64,000 nucleotides of DNA. It comes from Rhynchonema sp. JSB1_4 (lineage: Eukaryota; Nematoda; Chromadorea; Monhysterida; Xyalidae). The notes under the pieces are model-generated. The model was not told the DNA's origin. It worked only from the letters and a program-made list of their open reading frames with translations, and did no database searches. The position numbers and the translations under genes are program-made. The stretch lies in NCBI GenBank assembly GCA_030248065.1, contig JASAMV010005207.1, forward strand, positions 40,479 through 104,478, given 5' to 3'. Positions 21,401 to 34,259 of this stretch are shown here, one piece after another (the first letter of the stretch is position 1; each line of letters starts with the position of its first letter).

Positions 21401-24052
21401 CCCAAAAACCCTTAAAAAGGGGTTTGAAAGGATGTTTTTCGCTTGTAATCGCATTTATTCGTGTCTATTGGTCAATAAGAGGCGTATTATGTGCTCTGAA
21501 CGAACAACGAACGTGCATAAATGTACCTGTGCACCATACTATCAAGCGTTAGTTAATACACTACTGTATAGGGGATGTTACTTAAGCAGGGGGCTCTATT
21601 CCGGGGGGCTCTATTAATTCACTGACCCCTTTTTGGGGGGGGGGCTGTATTTAGGTTTTTACGGTACCCAATACCAATACCGGCCCTGTACCAATACCCA
21701 GTACCCAATACCAATACCAAGTTGGTGACCCAATACCACGAGGTTGGAAAACACCCATTTTCGCATTTGAAAAGCATAAATCTACTGACTCGAGATACCG
21801 TAAAAACCTAAATACAAGTGGGCTCTATAGTGCCCATCGTGAAAAATACCGTTTTTTTTCTGGTAAAGAAACAAAAAAAAATGTTTTTTCGCAGCCAGAT
21901 AACTTTCCAAAATTAATTTCCCCAAAAAATAACTGGCAGTTTATTTTTCACCGAAAAATGTGTTTTTTGGTCTAAAATGGCAAAAATTTTTCTTGAGGGC
22001 TGTACTTAGGTTTTTACGGTACCCTTGTTAGGGGTCAGCTCGAGATAGATATCCTAACCCATCCCCATCAGTGTTGACTCACTTGAGAGACACCCAAAGG
22101 GGTCGGAAGGAAAAGGGATTGACATTGACACCCAAAGGAGTCGAAAGGATTTGGCATTTACAGCCAAAGGGGTAGAAACGGAAAGGGGTTGACATGGGCA
22201 CCCAAAGGGGTAGAAAGGGAATGACGACATTGACACCCAAAGGGGTCCCGACCTGGGGAGCATCCGGAATCCCCATCATCCCCCTAGCCCCCATCCTGCC
22301 ACTACAGTGCCTGCACACCGCACTGGCCGGAAGGGAAACTAGGGTGCTGCGTACCACCCTCGTACTCGGTTTTTTTAGCAGCAAGTGGAAATTTTTAGAA
22401 GCAAATTGCTACCATCTGTGGCAAAAACTATGTGTCTCCTCAAGATACGAATTTTTCTTCACCTGTTTCAGAAGCTGTGAACGTTGTTGCCAAGTTGGGA
22501 AAACTGGCTGTGGTCCGAATCACGAAGACATCGTTTTCGTTCGTTCAAAATCAAGCCTTAAAAGAGAATTTTCCGACGATGGAGCTCGAGATTTTGGCGG
22601 TATGTTTTGTTGCTCCTTTTCTGGGAATCAATCAACAACTGACTGACCTTGCCATATTCACACACTCTCAGGACAAGGTGTTCGAAAACTTTGTCGTTGA
22701 AACGGGCAACGACGAAAACGAGTTTTATCTCGAGATCCCGTGCGACGAATTTGTGTCGCTGCTGCGATCGCTGATGCACGCCCGGTCCGTGTCATTCAGA
22801 TTGGTCAAGAAGGAATCGCCGCATCTGCAGATATTCAGCAAACATCAGGTCCGTTGTTGAACCTTGGGGGCAACTTTTGCCTTCGGAGTATAACATGGCA
22901 ACACAGGCACATGCCAATGACTGACAAGTTGACTTCCGGTTTGATTCTGCAAGTAAAAAGTGTCTCGGGCAGATTTTGAATGCAATCGCACGTGTGTGAG
23001 ACAAGACGAGCACAATGTAGCAATTGGTTGGCGGCGGTCAGAGCGGAACAACGTTGGATTTTTTCAAACAAACGGCAAAAAACACCATATTGAATTGGCC
23101 TGGACGATTGCAGCACGGCGTTGCGTCGGTGGCGCGCACAGTCAACCACGACATGCCCGTCAGATTCGTGAATGTCGGGCGATGGGTGGACTTTGGTCGC
23201 ATAACAACACCCACCAACATAGATGTAAGTGACGCTCTGGAACTTTGCGGCAACTTTAAAACCAGTTCTGGAAAAGTGTATCACCATCTTGTTTTGCTGG
23301 CCCACGACAGCTTTTCAATGTGCAATTTGTTTTTTTCTTAGGTGACAATCAATCTTCCGCCCGTCCGTCAGTTGCAAAAAGTGATCCAGGGACTGAAAAA
23401 CATGAACACCAAATACGTGGTTGGTGGCGTTGTATAATTTTAGTTTAGGATCAGAACTGGATTAATAAACCGGTTACAATGTTTCCATGGTTGAGGGATT
23501 TAACCGTTTCCTATTTTAAAAAAAATAGGATCTTGAAAACTGAATCTGTCATCAATATGCACGCTGTTTGTTAGTGTCTGGCGGCGAACAATAGCGGTGA
23601 GCTGGAGATCAAGACCGAAACCGATGTGGTGTGCGTGAAGAGCTACTTTAGTGATCTCGCCAATTATCCGTCTTCGGGAAACATGTCACAAGGTGCGATT
23701 GGTTGGAATCTAAATTAAAAAAAACAATTAATTGTAATCAACATGAGCAATTTTCACAGAAAACGTCGAGAACGAGCAGCCAGCAGTGGATCGCAGTGAA
23801 ATGTTCACGGTTCGGGTCGATATCAAGCAATTGGTGCCGTTTCTGTCCAGTCAACAACTCACTGCTAACAGACTGGTATTGGGTAAGAAAAAAGTTAAAA
23901 TTATCAGCTAACTACCTAAAATGATATTGTCTAATTTTCTTTGATTGAAAATTTCCGAACTTGCAGCCATTGTGCATCACAAACTCGCCTATTTCACATT
24001 GGATCAAGACGATTTGTTCATGCAGTATTTGCTGCCCAGTGTCGCGCGTTGA
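18499..24052 (+). CDS. hus-1: HUS1, 9-1-1 checkpoint clamp subunit
   Basis: Eight exons (18499-18559, 22472-22599, 22672-22848, 23114-23224, 23342-23419, 23575-23692, 23760-23882, 23967-24052) join in frame to 293 residues, against 280 in human HUS1. HUS1 is a PCNA-fold protein that with RAD9 and RAD1 forms the clamp loaded at damaged DNA to activate ATR signalling. Supporting stretches: VKFMAKITEGLALDTFI at the N-terminus (human begins MKFRAKIVDG); FYLEIPCDEFVSLLRSL; TINLPPVRQLQKVIQGLKNM; SGELEIKTETDVVCVKSYF; FTVRVDIKQLVPFLSSQQL; and the C-terminal LAYFTLDQDDLFMQYLLP. All introns are GT..AG. Intron 1 is 3912 bases and consists mostly of nested transposons, while the others are under 275 bases. 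The start at 18499 matches the family N-terminus better than the next ATG at 18514. Confidence 0.92.
18827..19824. mobile_element. hAT-like element (CAGTGTAG family) inside copy i
   Basis: The ends are CAGTGTAGTTCCTGGTCC and CCAGGAACTACACTG. A perfect 8-bp duplication GCCCCCAC flanks it (18819-18826, 19825-19832), which dates it after copy i. Its interior has GGAGGGGGAGATA repeats and TTTTAGGCCTAAAA-type palindromes. It is itself interrupted at 18849-19447. Confidence 0.9.
18849..19447. mobile_element. hAT-like MITE with CCCAATACCAATA minisatellite
   Basis: The ends TAGGCCTGGGCACAATACC and GGTATTGTGCCCACCCATA are inverted repeats. The 8-bp duplication GTCCGGAG is perfect (18841-18848, 19448-19455). 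The 599-base interior is almost entirely CCCAATACCAATA-type repeats in alternating orientation: forward to about 19018, reverse 19035-19270, forward to 19385, reverse to 19435. It could fold into very long hairpins. Open frames across it encode only repetitive NTNTQYQY or GIGYWYW strings. Confidence 0.9.
20457..21208. mobile_element. TA-target MITE (CCGTAAAAACC family), copy ii
   Basis: Ends CCGTAAAAACCTAAATAG and TATTTAGGTTTTTACGG with TA on both sides (20455-20456, 21209-21210). G-rich blocks (GGGGGGCTCTATT) flank a central segment containing GAGGCGTATTATGTGCTCTG that is shared with copies i (reversed) and iii. A 346-base element is inserted at 20642. Confidence 0.85.
20642..20987. mobile_element. 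Long-TIR MITE with three 60-bp internal repeats
   Basis: Inverted repeats longer than 60 bp: the left has GTAATTCGTGGACCGGCCG and CTACGGTAGCTATAGCACAG, and the right is the exact complement. An 8-bp duplication CATTTATT flanks it (20634-20641, 20988-20995). The related copy iii has the uninterrupted sequence at 21454-21461. The centre holds three tandem repeats of about 62 bp, each starting GCAGCGGACGGAGCCC. Eight-base duplications fit hAT, but the GGGG ends are not typical. Confidence 0.85.
21209..21740. mobile_element. Remnant of CCCAATACCAATA hAT-like element, host of copy iii
   Basis: It begins TAGGCCTGAGCACAATACC, the family terminus. The CCAATACC repeats break at 21256 and resume at 21665. 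The preceding copy ii abuts the TA of this terminus, so copy ii inserted at the element's end and copy iii into its repeats. The right end after about 21740 is not recognisable. Confidence 0.7.
21257..21664. mobile_element. TA-target MITE (CCGTAAAAACC family), copy iii
   Basis: Ends CCGTAAAAACCTAAATAG and TATTTAGGTTTTTACGG, flanked by TA (21255-21256, 21665-21666). It is the intact relative of copy ii: 408 bases, without the insertion. Confidence 0.85.
21798..22019. mobile_element. TA-target MITE, related CCGTAAAAACC ends
   Basis: Ends CCGTAAAAACCTAAATACA and TGTACTTAGGTTTTTACGG with TA on both sides (21796-21797, 22020-22021). It shares termini with the family at 20457 but not the interior, which is AT-rich with AAAAAATGTTTTTT-type runs. 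Confidence 0.85.
22084..22255. repeat. Degenerate minisatellite in HUS1 intron 1
   Basis: About five imperfect repeats of 35-40 bases carry CACCCAAAGGGGT followed by a GAAAGG-like block and GACATTGA. This accounts for part of the last 450 bases of the intron. Confidence 0.8.
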
Positions 24053-25200
24053 CGCTCAATAATATTATCTGCCATTTATTTTTAAACGTACTGTTTTTGT
24101 GCGGGTCAATTTTGCTTTCCGGTGTTACCGTTTCATGTTGTTTGTCAAAAACTCTGATCTCGCTGGCAACGTTACAATTTGCTCAACAAACGCCCTGTTA
24201 TGACCACATACTAAACGGAATAAAACATTCTTCGTCAAACACGTGGGCGTTTCATCTGGTGAAGCCATGCGTTGTTGGTGAGCTAACATCGCAATTGAAC
24301 ACACCCATACCATATGGTCGGTGTACAGTTATTTCTGCTATTCCTGTTTGCAATCGTTGCTGAATTATTGTTTTGACTATTTTTCGTTGTGAGAATGTTT
24401 GCACACATGTAAGTGTGCGTATTTAGATCTCGGTGCTCCGTATCCCGCCTGTCTTCACAACATAACATGATGCTGGCATTATTTGTGCATGTGCGTACTT
24501 TGCTCATATATCTGATGCATGACTTGCACCCCAAGGTCATCGGAGTTTCTGTTTCTTGGCGCGTGTGTTAGATGATGCACAAGTGCACTTTATATGAATA
24601 CATTGTTATGCACATTCAAAACAGCCATTCATGTGATTGCAGGCAATATTATTGATTGATCAAAGCTCACCGCATTTACACTTCTGTTATCGGTTGATTG
24701 TATTGGTTATTGAATTATTTGCTGAGCCTCCCGCTCCGTCCGCAGAATGGTGGTCGCTTTAGCAAACCAGTCACTATCGGAGGATCAACTTTCCGGTTAG
24801 TGTGTTGCTTGTTTATTGTGACCTTTGGATTAGGTCCGAATTTGTAAAAAGTCAGTGATTTGGCTGTTTGGGGTCGAGAGACGAGGTGCAACTGCCGACC
24901 GCGAGCGCCAAGCGTTATCTGCGGATGAGAAAAGTCACAACACGAGTCGAGTTGCTGCACAGTTTATTTTGTGCCGCTTTGTTTGCGACTAGACTGTGAC
25001 TCGGCAGACACCCAAACAATAATTCTCCCATTCCACTTCAACTAACATTTTCCAAGTGCCCAACACAACACGTGCTACTGTCCTTATCACAGCGCAGTTC
25101 CTTCGCATAACACGCCGCACTTTTCTAGCTAGGGCAAGTGTCAAAAAAACTTTCACACCGAATCTGGCGGACAGCAAACGGAACAATCTCACAACATACC
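24053..25200. other. Spacer between HUS1 and the myosin light chain gene
   Basis: No gene, RNA or terminal-repeat element seen. It presumably holds the HUS1 3' UTR and the promoter and 5' UTR of the light-chain gene. Confidence 0.5.
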
Positions 25201-27066
25201 ATGCCATTCAACAGACAGGGATCGCGCAATGAATTTGCAGAATCACGCGAGGTCTTCTGCTACTTCGACACCAAGGGCGATGATCGTATCGCAGTGAGTC
25301 AGGTGGGTGACGTGCTGCGTGCGTTGGGACAGAACCCGACCGAGTCCGAGATTCGCACATGTTGTCAACATTGGAGTGATTCGGGTACGTTTGATGGGAT
25401 GGTTGGGAATGGGCGGCTTCATGGTTGGCTGAAAAATTAGGTGCACGCCACCCTTTTGTGGTGGCAGCGACAGGGTGGCTGTCGCCCCAAGCCTGAGAAA
25501 AATGGAAGTCGTTTCGAAACTGGATTAGCTTTTCCCAAAACGTGTCGGTTACCCCCGGACTGCAAAAAATACCAAAAAACTTGTTTTTCATTGGTATTTT
25601 CGGCAAAAAGTTCGAGCATACCCCCAAAATTCCAATATTTGCTGGGCAGCTAGCTCGTGGTGGCCCGGCCCCCATAGCTGGCCAGCTCGAGCCACCGCTA
25701 TGAAGAACATTAATCATTACGGAGTCGTTACCAAACCAAGAAGTTAACGCCGCAGTGATCAAAATACTAAAATTTGTCAGTCCACAGAGCGTTTCCTGTT
25801 ATGTGTGAGCCAGTGGGTCACATCACAATAAAGCAAAATGAACTGTACCTGACAACCCTGATTTTTAAAGGTAAAATCGAAACTTTGATCATTTATGTGA
25901 AATTGTTACATGGTGTAATGCTGCGTCGCGCGCGCACACACAAACACACACCGTGCAACACAGAGCTGACGCGCGCTGATACATTTGTGTTGTTGCGTCT
26001 GTTTGTGACAGTTTTTGGCCGTATTGTGCGTGTATTACTGAGATAACAACACACACGTATAATATACGTTATCTTGAGCAACAAGTTCTAAATCTCTTAC
26101 TATTTGATAGATCTTGGACGCACTGTTTCACATTGGCTGAGTGGTCTAGTGGCATGATTCTCGCTTAGGGTGCGAGAGGTCCCGGGTTCAATCCCCGGCT
26201 CAGCCCACTTTTTGCTGTTCTGATTTTGCATTTTTGATTCTTTTGAAACAAATGTGGCAATCACAAGTTGTGCAGACAGATTTTTATTGAAAAAGAACCC
26301 AGTATATCTCCCAAAAAAACATTTAACCGAAGCAATCCTGTTTATGGTGACATGATCAGGAACTGGCCTTTTTGGTCACTGAAAGAATTATTCACTGTAC
26401 AGTGTCGTAGTTATAAAGTTGAGATTAAAATATCGTTCCAGCAATATTCAGTATGGAGCGGGTTTCACTTTTTCTAAATTGTCACTAAAGTCACTCTAGC
26501 TTGAATGTACTGTATTGTTTTTGCAGAACAGCGGATTACGTTCGAGGATTTCCTGCCCATCTACCAACAAGTGAACAAAGTGAAGGAGGCGCACAGCATG
26601 GAGGAGTTTGTCGAAGGACTGTCACACTTTGACAAGGAGGGCAACGGAATGATCAATGTCGCTGAACTGCGACATTTGCTCACAACGCTGGGTGCGTTAA
26701 TTTATTTTGCATGTCTGTGAGATTTCACACGTCTGGTCTCATGTTTACGCCTTCATCTTCAATTTATGATCCCCTTACATTTGACATCATGTCGATGTCG
26801 CCGCCATAAGCCAACGTTGCGCGCGTTCGCGTTGTTGTCTTCTTGTTTTAGTTTTGTCTTTTTTTTGGTCAGTTTTAGTGTCATCTCCATCTCCACCGTT
26901 TGAGAAAAAAATACAACATGACAGGCATTACTATGCACAAGATTGGCTTTACATTTCAGGCGAGCGCCTGACGGACGAAGAAGTGGATCAATTACTGCAC
27001 GGTCAAGAGGACCCACATGGTAATGTGAACATCGCTGAGTTCGTCCGCACTGTTATGAGTGGATGA
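25201..27066 (+). CDS. mlc-3: Essential (alkali) myosin light chain
   Basis: Three exons (25201-25384, 26527-26691, 26960-27066), all phase 1, give 151 residues, the usual length for alkali light chains. The protein binds the first IQ motif of the myosin heavy-chain lever arm in muscle or cytoplasmic myosin II. EF-hand-like motifs: FDTKGDDRIAVSQVGDVLRA (residues about 19-38, loop lacking several Ca ligands), FEDFLPIYQQV linking to the second lobe, FDKEGNGMINVAELRHLL (about 94-111, nearly canonical loop), and a last degenerate hand DPHGNVNIAEFVRTVMSG at the C-terminus. Loss of Ca ligands is normal for this family. A tRNA gene lies in intron 1 on the same strand. The nematode symbol mlc-3 is by resemblance. 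Confidence 0.9.
26135..26206 (+). tRNA. tRNA-Pro (AGG)
   Basis: The 72-base cloverleaf is complete: acceptor GGCTGAG pairs with CTCAGCC (26199-26205), the anticodon stem CTCGC/GCGAG encloses TTAGGGT, and the T arm CCGGG-TTCAATC-CCCGG is perfect. The anticodon is AGG at 26167-26169. CCA is not encoded. It has no intron of its own and is nested in intron 1 of the myosin light chain gene. Confidence 0.96.
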
Positions 27067-28479
27067 GTGTGCATTTATCTATTGTATTGCTGTACTGATT
27101 ATAATTAAATGACTGTCGGGTGCTTGTGTGCGTGATGTCGCCTGGCTGCAAACACAATCTACCCTCCGAGTGATGAACATCTTCTGGCAACATTTTGACG
27201 CCTTGTCAGCCTTCAACTTCCCAGTTATCTTCCACTCTGGAATATTCTTTACTGTGACGGTTACCGAAAGTACCCAATCCCAACCATGTCACCATAAAGA
27301 GGGTGGACTATGTGGTTTGGCTGAAACGTCCAGAGATTGCACACAACTGCCCATGCATGTGTACTATTGTACTTTCATTACCATGATTATCTCAGTTTAT
27401 GTATGTCTGCTTTGTGCTGTATGTATCATATTACTTTCGAACGATTGGTCGTGCTGTTAAATTACACACTATTATTAAATTCATTTTTGTACTTGTGCTT
27501 TTTTCACTATTTGACTTATGTTTGATGTCTTGCGTTTTTTTTTTCAAACTGCCTTCATCCAACCATCCAGCCTAATTGCGTGTCAAGCTTGTTGATTTTT
27601 ATTCTGTTCACTGAAGTGGACTTTGTTCAAAATTTCTGCCCTTTTCTTTGGTGACGATGTAAATTCAGGTGGAAACGGAACACGGTCCGTCTTTATCCAT
27701 TCGTACAACACTGTAGACTATTGCATTCCTATTTTTGGCACGCCTGACAGACTGAAACGGCACGGCTCAATTTGCGATTTGAAAAGACAGTTTCAGTTTG
27801 TCGGGCACAGTTATGAATCCAATATGATTAGCATATTAGTATGTGCAATCTACTTGCAACATTTCATCTATTAATTTTCAAGCAGCTGTGGTTCAATATA
27901 GCCGGTATGAATCAGTGCATATGTGGTTGTTTCGTTGGATTTTATAACACTATAGGTGCTCGCAGCTCAAAACACGTCTTTGCGATGCAACTTTGGCCTT
28001 CTTAATCATAATATTAATGTGGTAATAGAATAAATGAACTTTTCTGTTCATTTGTATTATCTGCAATCGGAACGATAAATTGTGCGGTTTTCAACGTGAC
28101 TTTTTGATTGATTGATTTTTTTGTCATTGGTTAACTTTGTTAGCCAAGCCTTCAACGAAGGTTACCGAAATATCGGTAGGTTGCTGGAGCTTGGCTGTGG
28201 TGGCTTTCCTGATGTTCACCAAAAATAGCCAGCATAGTCATGAAGCAGTGAGGGGCTTTTTATTTCGAAGCTGGGTGCTGGTTTGGGTGAGCGTGGATGC
28301 GATGCTTTACCTAAAAGCTGCACGGCCGGTCATCGCTGGTCTGAATGCATCACATAGTCCCGCACGAAACCCAAGACCGGTCCTCAGGGATCTCGTAGCA
28401 AACTCACTCTTTAGAACACACCCGTTGAACGTTTAGCACACTCGCAGTCGCAGCATTCGCACTTCGAGTCAATCGCAAT
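27067..28479. other. Spacer between light chain and TAF9 genes
   Basis: No supported gene or element. Expected to hold the light-chain 3' UTR and the TAF9 promoter. Confidence 0.5.
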
Positions 28480-29784
28480 ATGTCCACAGTTCGTGCCGTG
28501 TCCTCCATCCTGACCAATGCCGGTGTGACCGAGCATGACGGTCGTGTCGTGTCGCAGTTGGTCGACTTTGCGTGCAGATGTGTATCCGATGTGGTACGTG
28601 AAATACGACACTTCTGTCAAACACGTTTGTGCTTGATTATTTAAGGTGCGAATTGTGTGTAGCGCAGCGTGTCTTTTGATGCACGTTACGACTCGTTTTC
28701 ACAGACCGGCGATGCATCAGGTCATCATCGCCAGTGCGAGTGAACGCAACACAAGATGCTCGCGTGACTCCGAAAGTTTTGTGCCGGTACAAGACATGGA
28801 AATGTCATTGCTCTCGAGTGTCCTTGTGTGTCGTACGCAATGAACAGCCTCAAAAGTGATTTTTTGTCAATTAGTTGCTTTTGCAAGATTAGAGTCGGTT
28901 TGCCTAATCTTGTTACAAGTTGTGTATGTGTCATGTCGCCAATCACCAACCAACTGATGTTTCAGACCGAGGAGGCACGTTCGCTGGCCGATCTAGCCGG
29001 TCATCAACAAATCACACGCGATGATATGTTGTTGGCAATCAAGTACAATCTCAACACCGTACAAACACAACCACCACCAAGACAAGTCGTGTTGCAGGTT
29101 GGTACTGGGGTAACACGATGTGCACTTGCTTGCATTGAACAGTTGGTTTTGTTTGTCATTCGAAAGCACCGATCTTATTGATGTGTCTCCAAGTTTGACA
29201 GCTTGCAGTGGTTCTGAAGTCAGGAAAGAATCGTTTTCACATGCCGCGCGAAAATTTTCATGGCACATTTTCGCTACAGATGGTTGTCAACCGTTTATAA
29301 GCGTTTTGTGTACGGTCGGTGACAGCGGCCGATCTTGGAAAAATAAAGCGGCCTTTCATGCCGTCACGTCTGGCAAAGTGAAGGCAAGCAAATCAAAATG
29401 CGAGGGCCTTTCAGTTGGCCAACGAGAAGAACGCGCAACCGTTGCCGAGTCTGCGCGCGTCTTACGGTCTACGTCTGCCAGCTGACAGATATTGCCTGTT
29501 GCAACAGAACTATGACCTGAAACCGACGGCTCAGTTGCAGATGGTCGCACAACAACACAGACAGCAGACCCAGCAGAATGGTTGGTTGGATTCGGGCCTT
29601 TTTTATAATGTAGAGCTTTTTTGTCACAAAAATGCATAAAATTAGGGACATCAAGTCTGAAAGCCGTTCTGCAGAACCGACCGTCAACGGCAATGTGCGT
29701 TCTGGTGAGATGACCACTGAATTCCAGCTCGATTCTGCCTTGGATGTGAAACGACCGCATTTGGATGATGACTATGACATGTGA
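28480..29784 (+). CDS. taf-9: TFIID subunit TAF9
   Basis: Four exons (28480-28593, 28966-29097, 29415-29580, 29675-29784) give 173 residues. TAF9 pairs with TAF6 through a histone fold in TFIID and SAGA-type complexes to support RNA polymerase II initiation. The histone fold spans residues about 3-70 ([20 protein letters not shown], then [20 protein letters not shown]). The conserved region after the fold is clear: [20 protein letters not shown] (human GPRLPPDRYCL). The tail is acidic and Q-rich and ends DDDYDM. The acceptor of exon 2 is TGATGTTTCAG, and the stop TGA is the first codon of another copy of the same 10-mer (29782-29791). It is convergent with the HP1 gene, 435 bases away. Confidence 0.92.
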
Positions 29785-30219
29785 TGTTTCATGTGGTTGC
29801 GTTGCGAAACCGTTGACAGGCCGTTAAAATCCGATTGTTACTACTTATACGGGTGTTGTTCTATTGTTTGTTTTTAGTGTCACTTTTTTCTACGCCTAAA
29901 CGCCAATTAAAGATTTGACATTTGCGTTTAATTGGAGGCAGAAAAAACCAAGAACGATAACGATTAAACACGCGCAGTAAAACCCGTACACAATAATAAT
30001 AAAACAAAAAACAAACAGTAAAATCGTGGGAATGGTTGCACACAACGACACAGAAAATACATACAATGAACATAACCACCAGCCACGAAACGAGCACTGA
30101 CTTTGAAGCGGTGTGGTAGACTCCAAAACTCTAACAATGTAGCGAACCAGACAACATGCGTCTGTCCATGTATCTTAGCTGGCAGCCAAACAGGCAGTGT
30201 CTGAAACATCACTGAGCAA

Positions 30220-31660
<1,441 letters not shown>

Positions 31661-31742
31661 GGGGCTTTATCGGCCGCCTCCACGTGCCTTCTTGAGTTCG
31701 ACAACCTGCCTTTCGTTCTACCTGAAGTGTGGTGCAATAAGG

Positions 31743-32103
31743 CAGCGTAGTTCCTGGTCCGCAGGGGGAACAGGCGGTGCCCGCCTTTTTCGGAGGGGGA
31801 ATAGACGTACCCACCTGGGGGGGAGGGGGGAAGTCATTTTTTGAGGTCGAAAATTTGACCCATATTTGCCCCTTTTGGGAAAAAATCTCTATAAAAAGGG
31901 TATTTTGGCGATTTTTGACTACATTGGTTTAAAAATAACTCATCTTGTGCCTAAAAATGCTTATTTTAGGCCTAAATTAGCCTATTTTAGGCAAAAATTG
32001 GGGGAGCAGACGCACCCGGAGGGGGAACAGTGGGGCAGGCGTACCATGGAGGGGGAACAGACGTTCCCGAGGGGGGACCCTTCTCCCCCCAGGAACTACA
32101 CTG
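31743..32103. mobile_element. hAT-like element (CAGTGTAG family) upstream of HP1
   Basis: Ends CAGCGTAGTTCCTGGTCC and CCAGGAACTACACTG, with interior GAGGGGGAACAG repeats and TTTTAGGC palindromes as at 63391. The flanking 8-mers CAATAAGG and GATAGGTA do not match, so the target duplication has decayed. Confidence 0.85.
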
Positions 32104-32388
32104 GATAGGTACACTAACCGCCGCGCAGGACCAGGAACTACATCGCTCAGCACACGGTATCAAATAACAGGTGCAGGGTGTTTTGAACCCAAGAACTACT
32201 GTAAAACACGCTGCAGATATAATGTACTTTTTAAGACATGAAAACTGCTCAAAATCTTCAAGTAATATTGGTTCAACCTCCAGATGGCACTTCGGGACCA
32301 AGTTGAAAAATGAGGGTCAAAACATTATTTTTGGTCAAAAATTGGAGAAACTTGGCCAAACCTAGGAAAAATTACCAGTACAGTACCA

Positions 32389-33735
32389 AACTGTCGGAAA
32401 TAGAATACGGGGGTTCTATTTTTTCACTGGGGTCAATTTGGGGGGTTCAATTATTGGGGCAGCAATTATTGGGGGGTTTTATTTTTCACTCATCCAAATC
32501 TGAAAAAATCACTTACGAAAAAACGGGTTTTAGATTAATGTTATGCTCTATAATTGTGTTTATGGGTGTTGAATCTTTACTTATTAGCCTTATTATGTCA
32601 TCAATGACTGTGTAAACTATGTTTAATACAACAATAAAGCCTTACCATATCGCTACCGTAAAACCTAAAATACAAGGGGGTGTATTTTTTCACTTACCCC
32701 TTTTAGGGGGCTGTATTTTTGGGGGGGCTCTATTTTTGGGCGCTGTATTTCTTTGCTGCCCAAAATCTCAAAAAATGTTCCCAAAAATGCCCCAGCGGAG
32801 TTCTGTCAGGGTTTACTGGTCATTATTGAGTGTTTTTAGGTGCAGATCTTCCATAAAAGGCTTTACGTCATCACATATTCAACCACAAACGTTGTACATA
32901 AGGTGTCTTTATACAAGAACTTGACTTTACGACCCCCAAGCGGGGAATTCCAAGTTGGGGGGGGGGGCTGTATTTTTGGGGGGCTCTATTGTTTCACTAA
33001 CCCCTTTTAGGGGGCTGTATTTTGGGGTACCACACCAGTTGAGGATGGGGTTCTATTATTGGGGGTTCTATTTTTTCACTCGGTCCAATTTAGGGGGTTC
33101 TATTATTGGGGTGGGGTCAATTTTTGGGGGTTCTATATTCCGACAATACGGTAATTTATTTTCCGAGTATCCGAGAAAATCTGTTTTTGGTTTTCCATTC
33201 AAATGGCGAAACACTTGCTTGAGACTTGGCAGCTTGAGCTCATGCTACAAAATCGATCTGAAAAGGCATGAAACACCCGGAAACTACTATTTTTCGTACC
33301 AACAGGCGGGGGCGAGCCCATCAGCGAAATAGCGAAAAGCGGCGGGAATATCCAAAAAGGAAATAGTTCAATTTATGGGGAGGGGGTCAATTATTGGGGG
33401 ATTATATTTTTCATTTGGCCTCCCGACCAAAAAAATCACTTTTAATAATGCCCCTAAAAATGGTCTGTTTAGGGTATTTTCTGCCTTTAACAGCGTTAAT
33501 TATGCTTAAAAAGACGTATTCTGGTGAAAACGCAAGCTTAAACAACGTTTGACACAACAAACAACAAAGCCTTACCATACCACTAATCAGTGGTACGGTG
33601 AAGGTTGGGTGGGTTCTATTAATGGGGGGGTCAATTAATGGGGGGTTCTATTTTTGATTTCGAGCCATTTGGATGGGGTTCAATTAATGGGGGGGTCAAT
33701 TAATGGGGGGGTTCTATTTCCGACAATACGGTATT
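32389..33735. mobile_element. Cluster of degraded G-rich TA-target MITEs
   Basis: The family terminus CTGTCGGAAATAGAA occurs at 32389 and its complement TTCCGACAATACGG at 33131 and 33721. Within it lies a CCGTAAAACCTAAAATACA end (32658), and blocks such as GGGGTCAATTATTGGGGG and GGGGTTCTATT repeat many times. At least three copies, partly nested, are present; exact borders cannot be set by eye. The intact relative is at 60130. Confidence 0.65.
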
Positions 33736-34259
33736 TTTGGGCTTCGGAATTCCTTAAGTGGTGGTAATTTACTGTTTGAAAAAACGGTTTTTTCGGAGAA
33801 ACTGTATTTTTCCGAAAAGATAAATTACCGTAATTTTAATCCCTGTCACAAAACAAACAAAAACGTCTTCATCTTCATGCATGCTTTGCTGCTTGCTTCC
33901 TGAATCGAAAATTTCTCTGTGATTAGACAACGGAGGATCGTGGACATTTTTGATGGGTGGGTTCCAGTCCAGATTTATTGACTATTCGACCAATTTCCAT
34001 AGATTTCAAAGGGTTTATTCATCTCCAACTATGATTTCAAAGGGTTTATTCATCTCGCACTATATATTGTCACTTTAATATAATTCACAGCAAAGTCAGA
34101 TAGAAATCGCATTTCAACTCGATTACGACGAATGAAAATTGAGAAATGCTGAAAAACACTTTTGCAATCATCAATGGCGATATGTGTGCAATCGAATAAG
34201 GACTGGTCAGGATCATGCATCAGGATTGATTATCTTATTCGATCTGGTGTTGTGTTGCT
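33736..34259. other. Spacer without gene
   Basis: No gene seen. A direct duplication of ATTTCAAAGGGTTTATTCAT occurs at about 33994 and 34033. Confidence 0.5.

Noticed and set aside
22835..23305. A 156-codon minus-strand frame
   Set aside because: Antisense to HUS1 exon 4 and introns, with no family resemblance.
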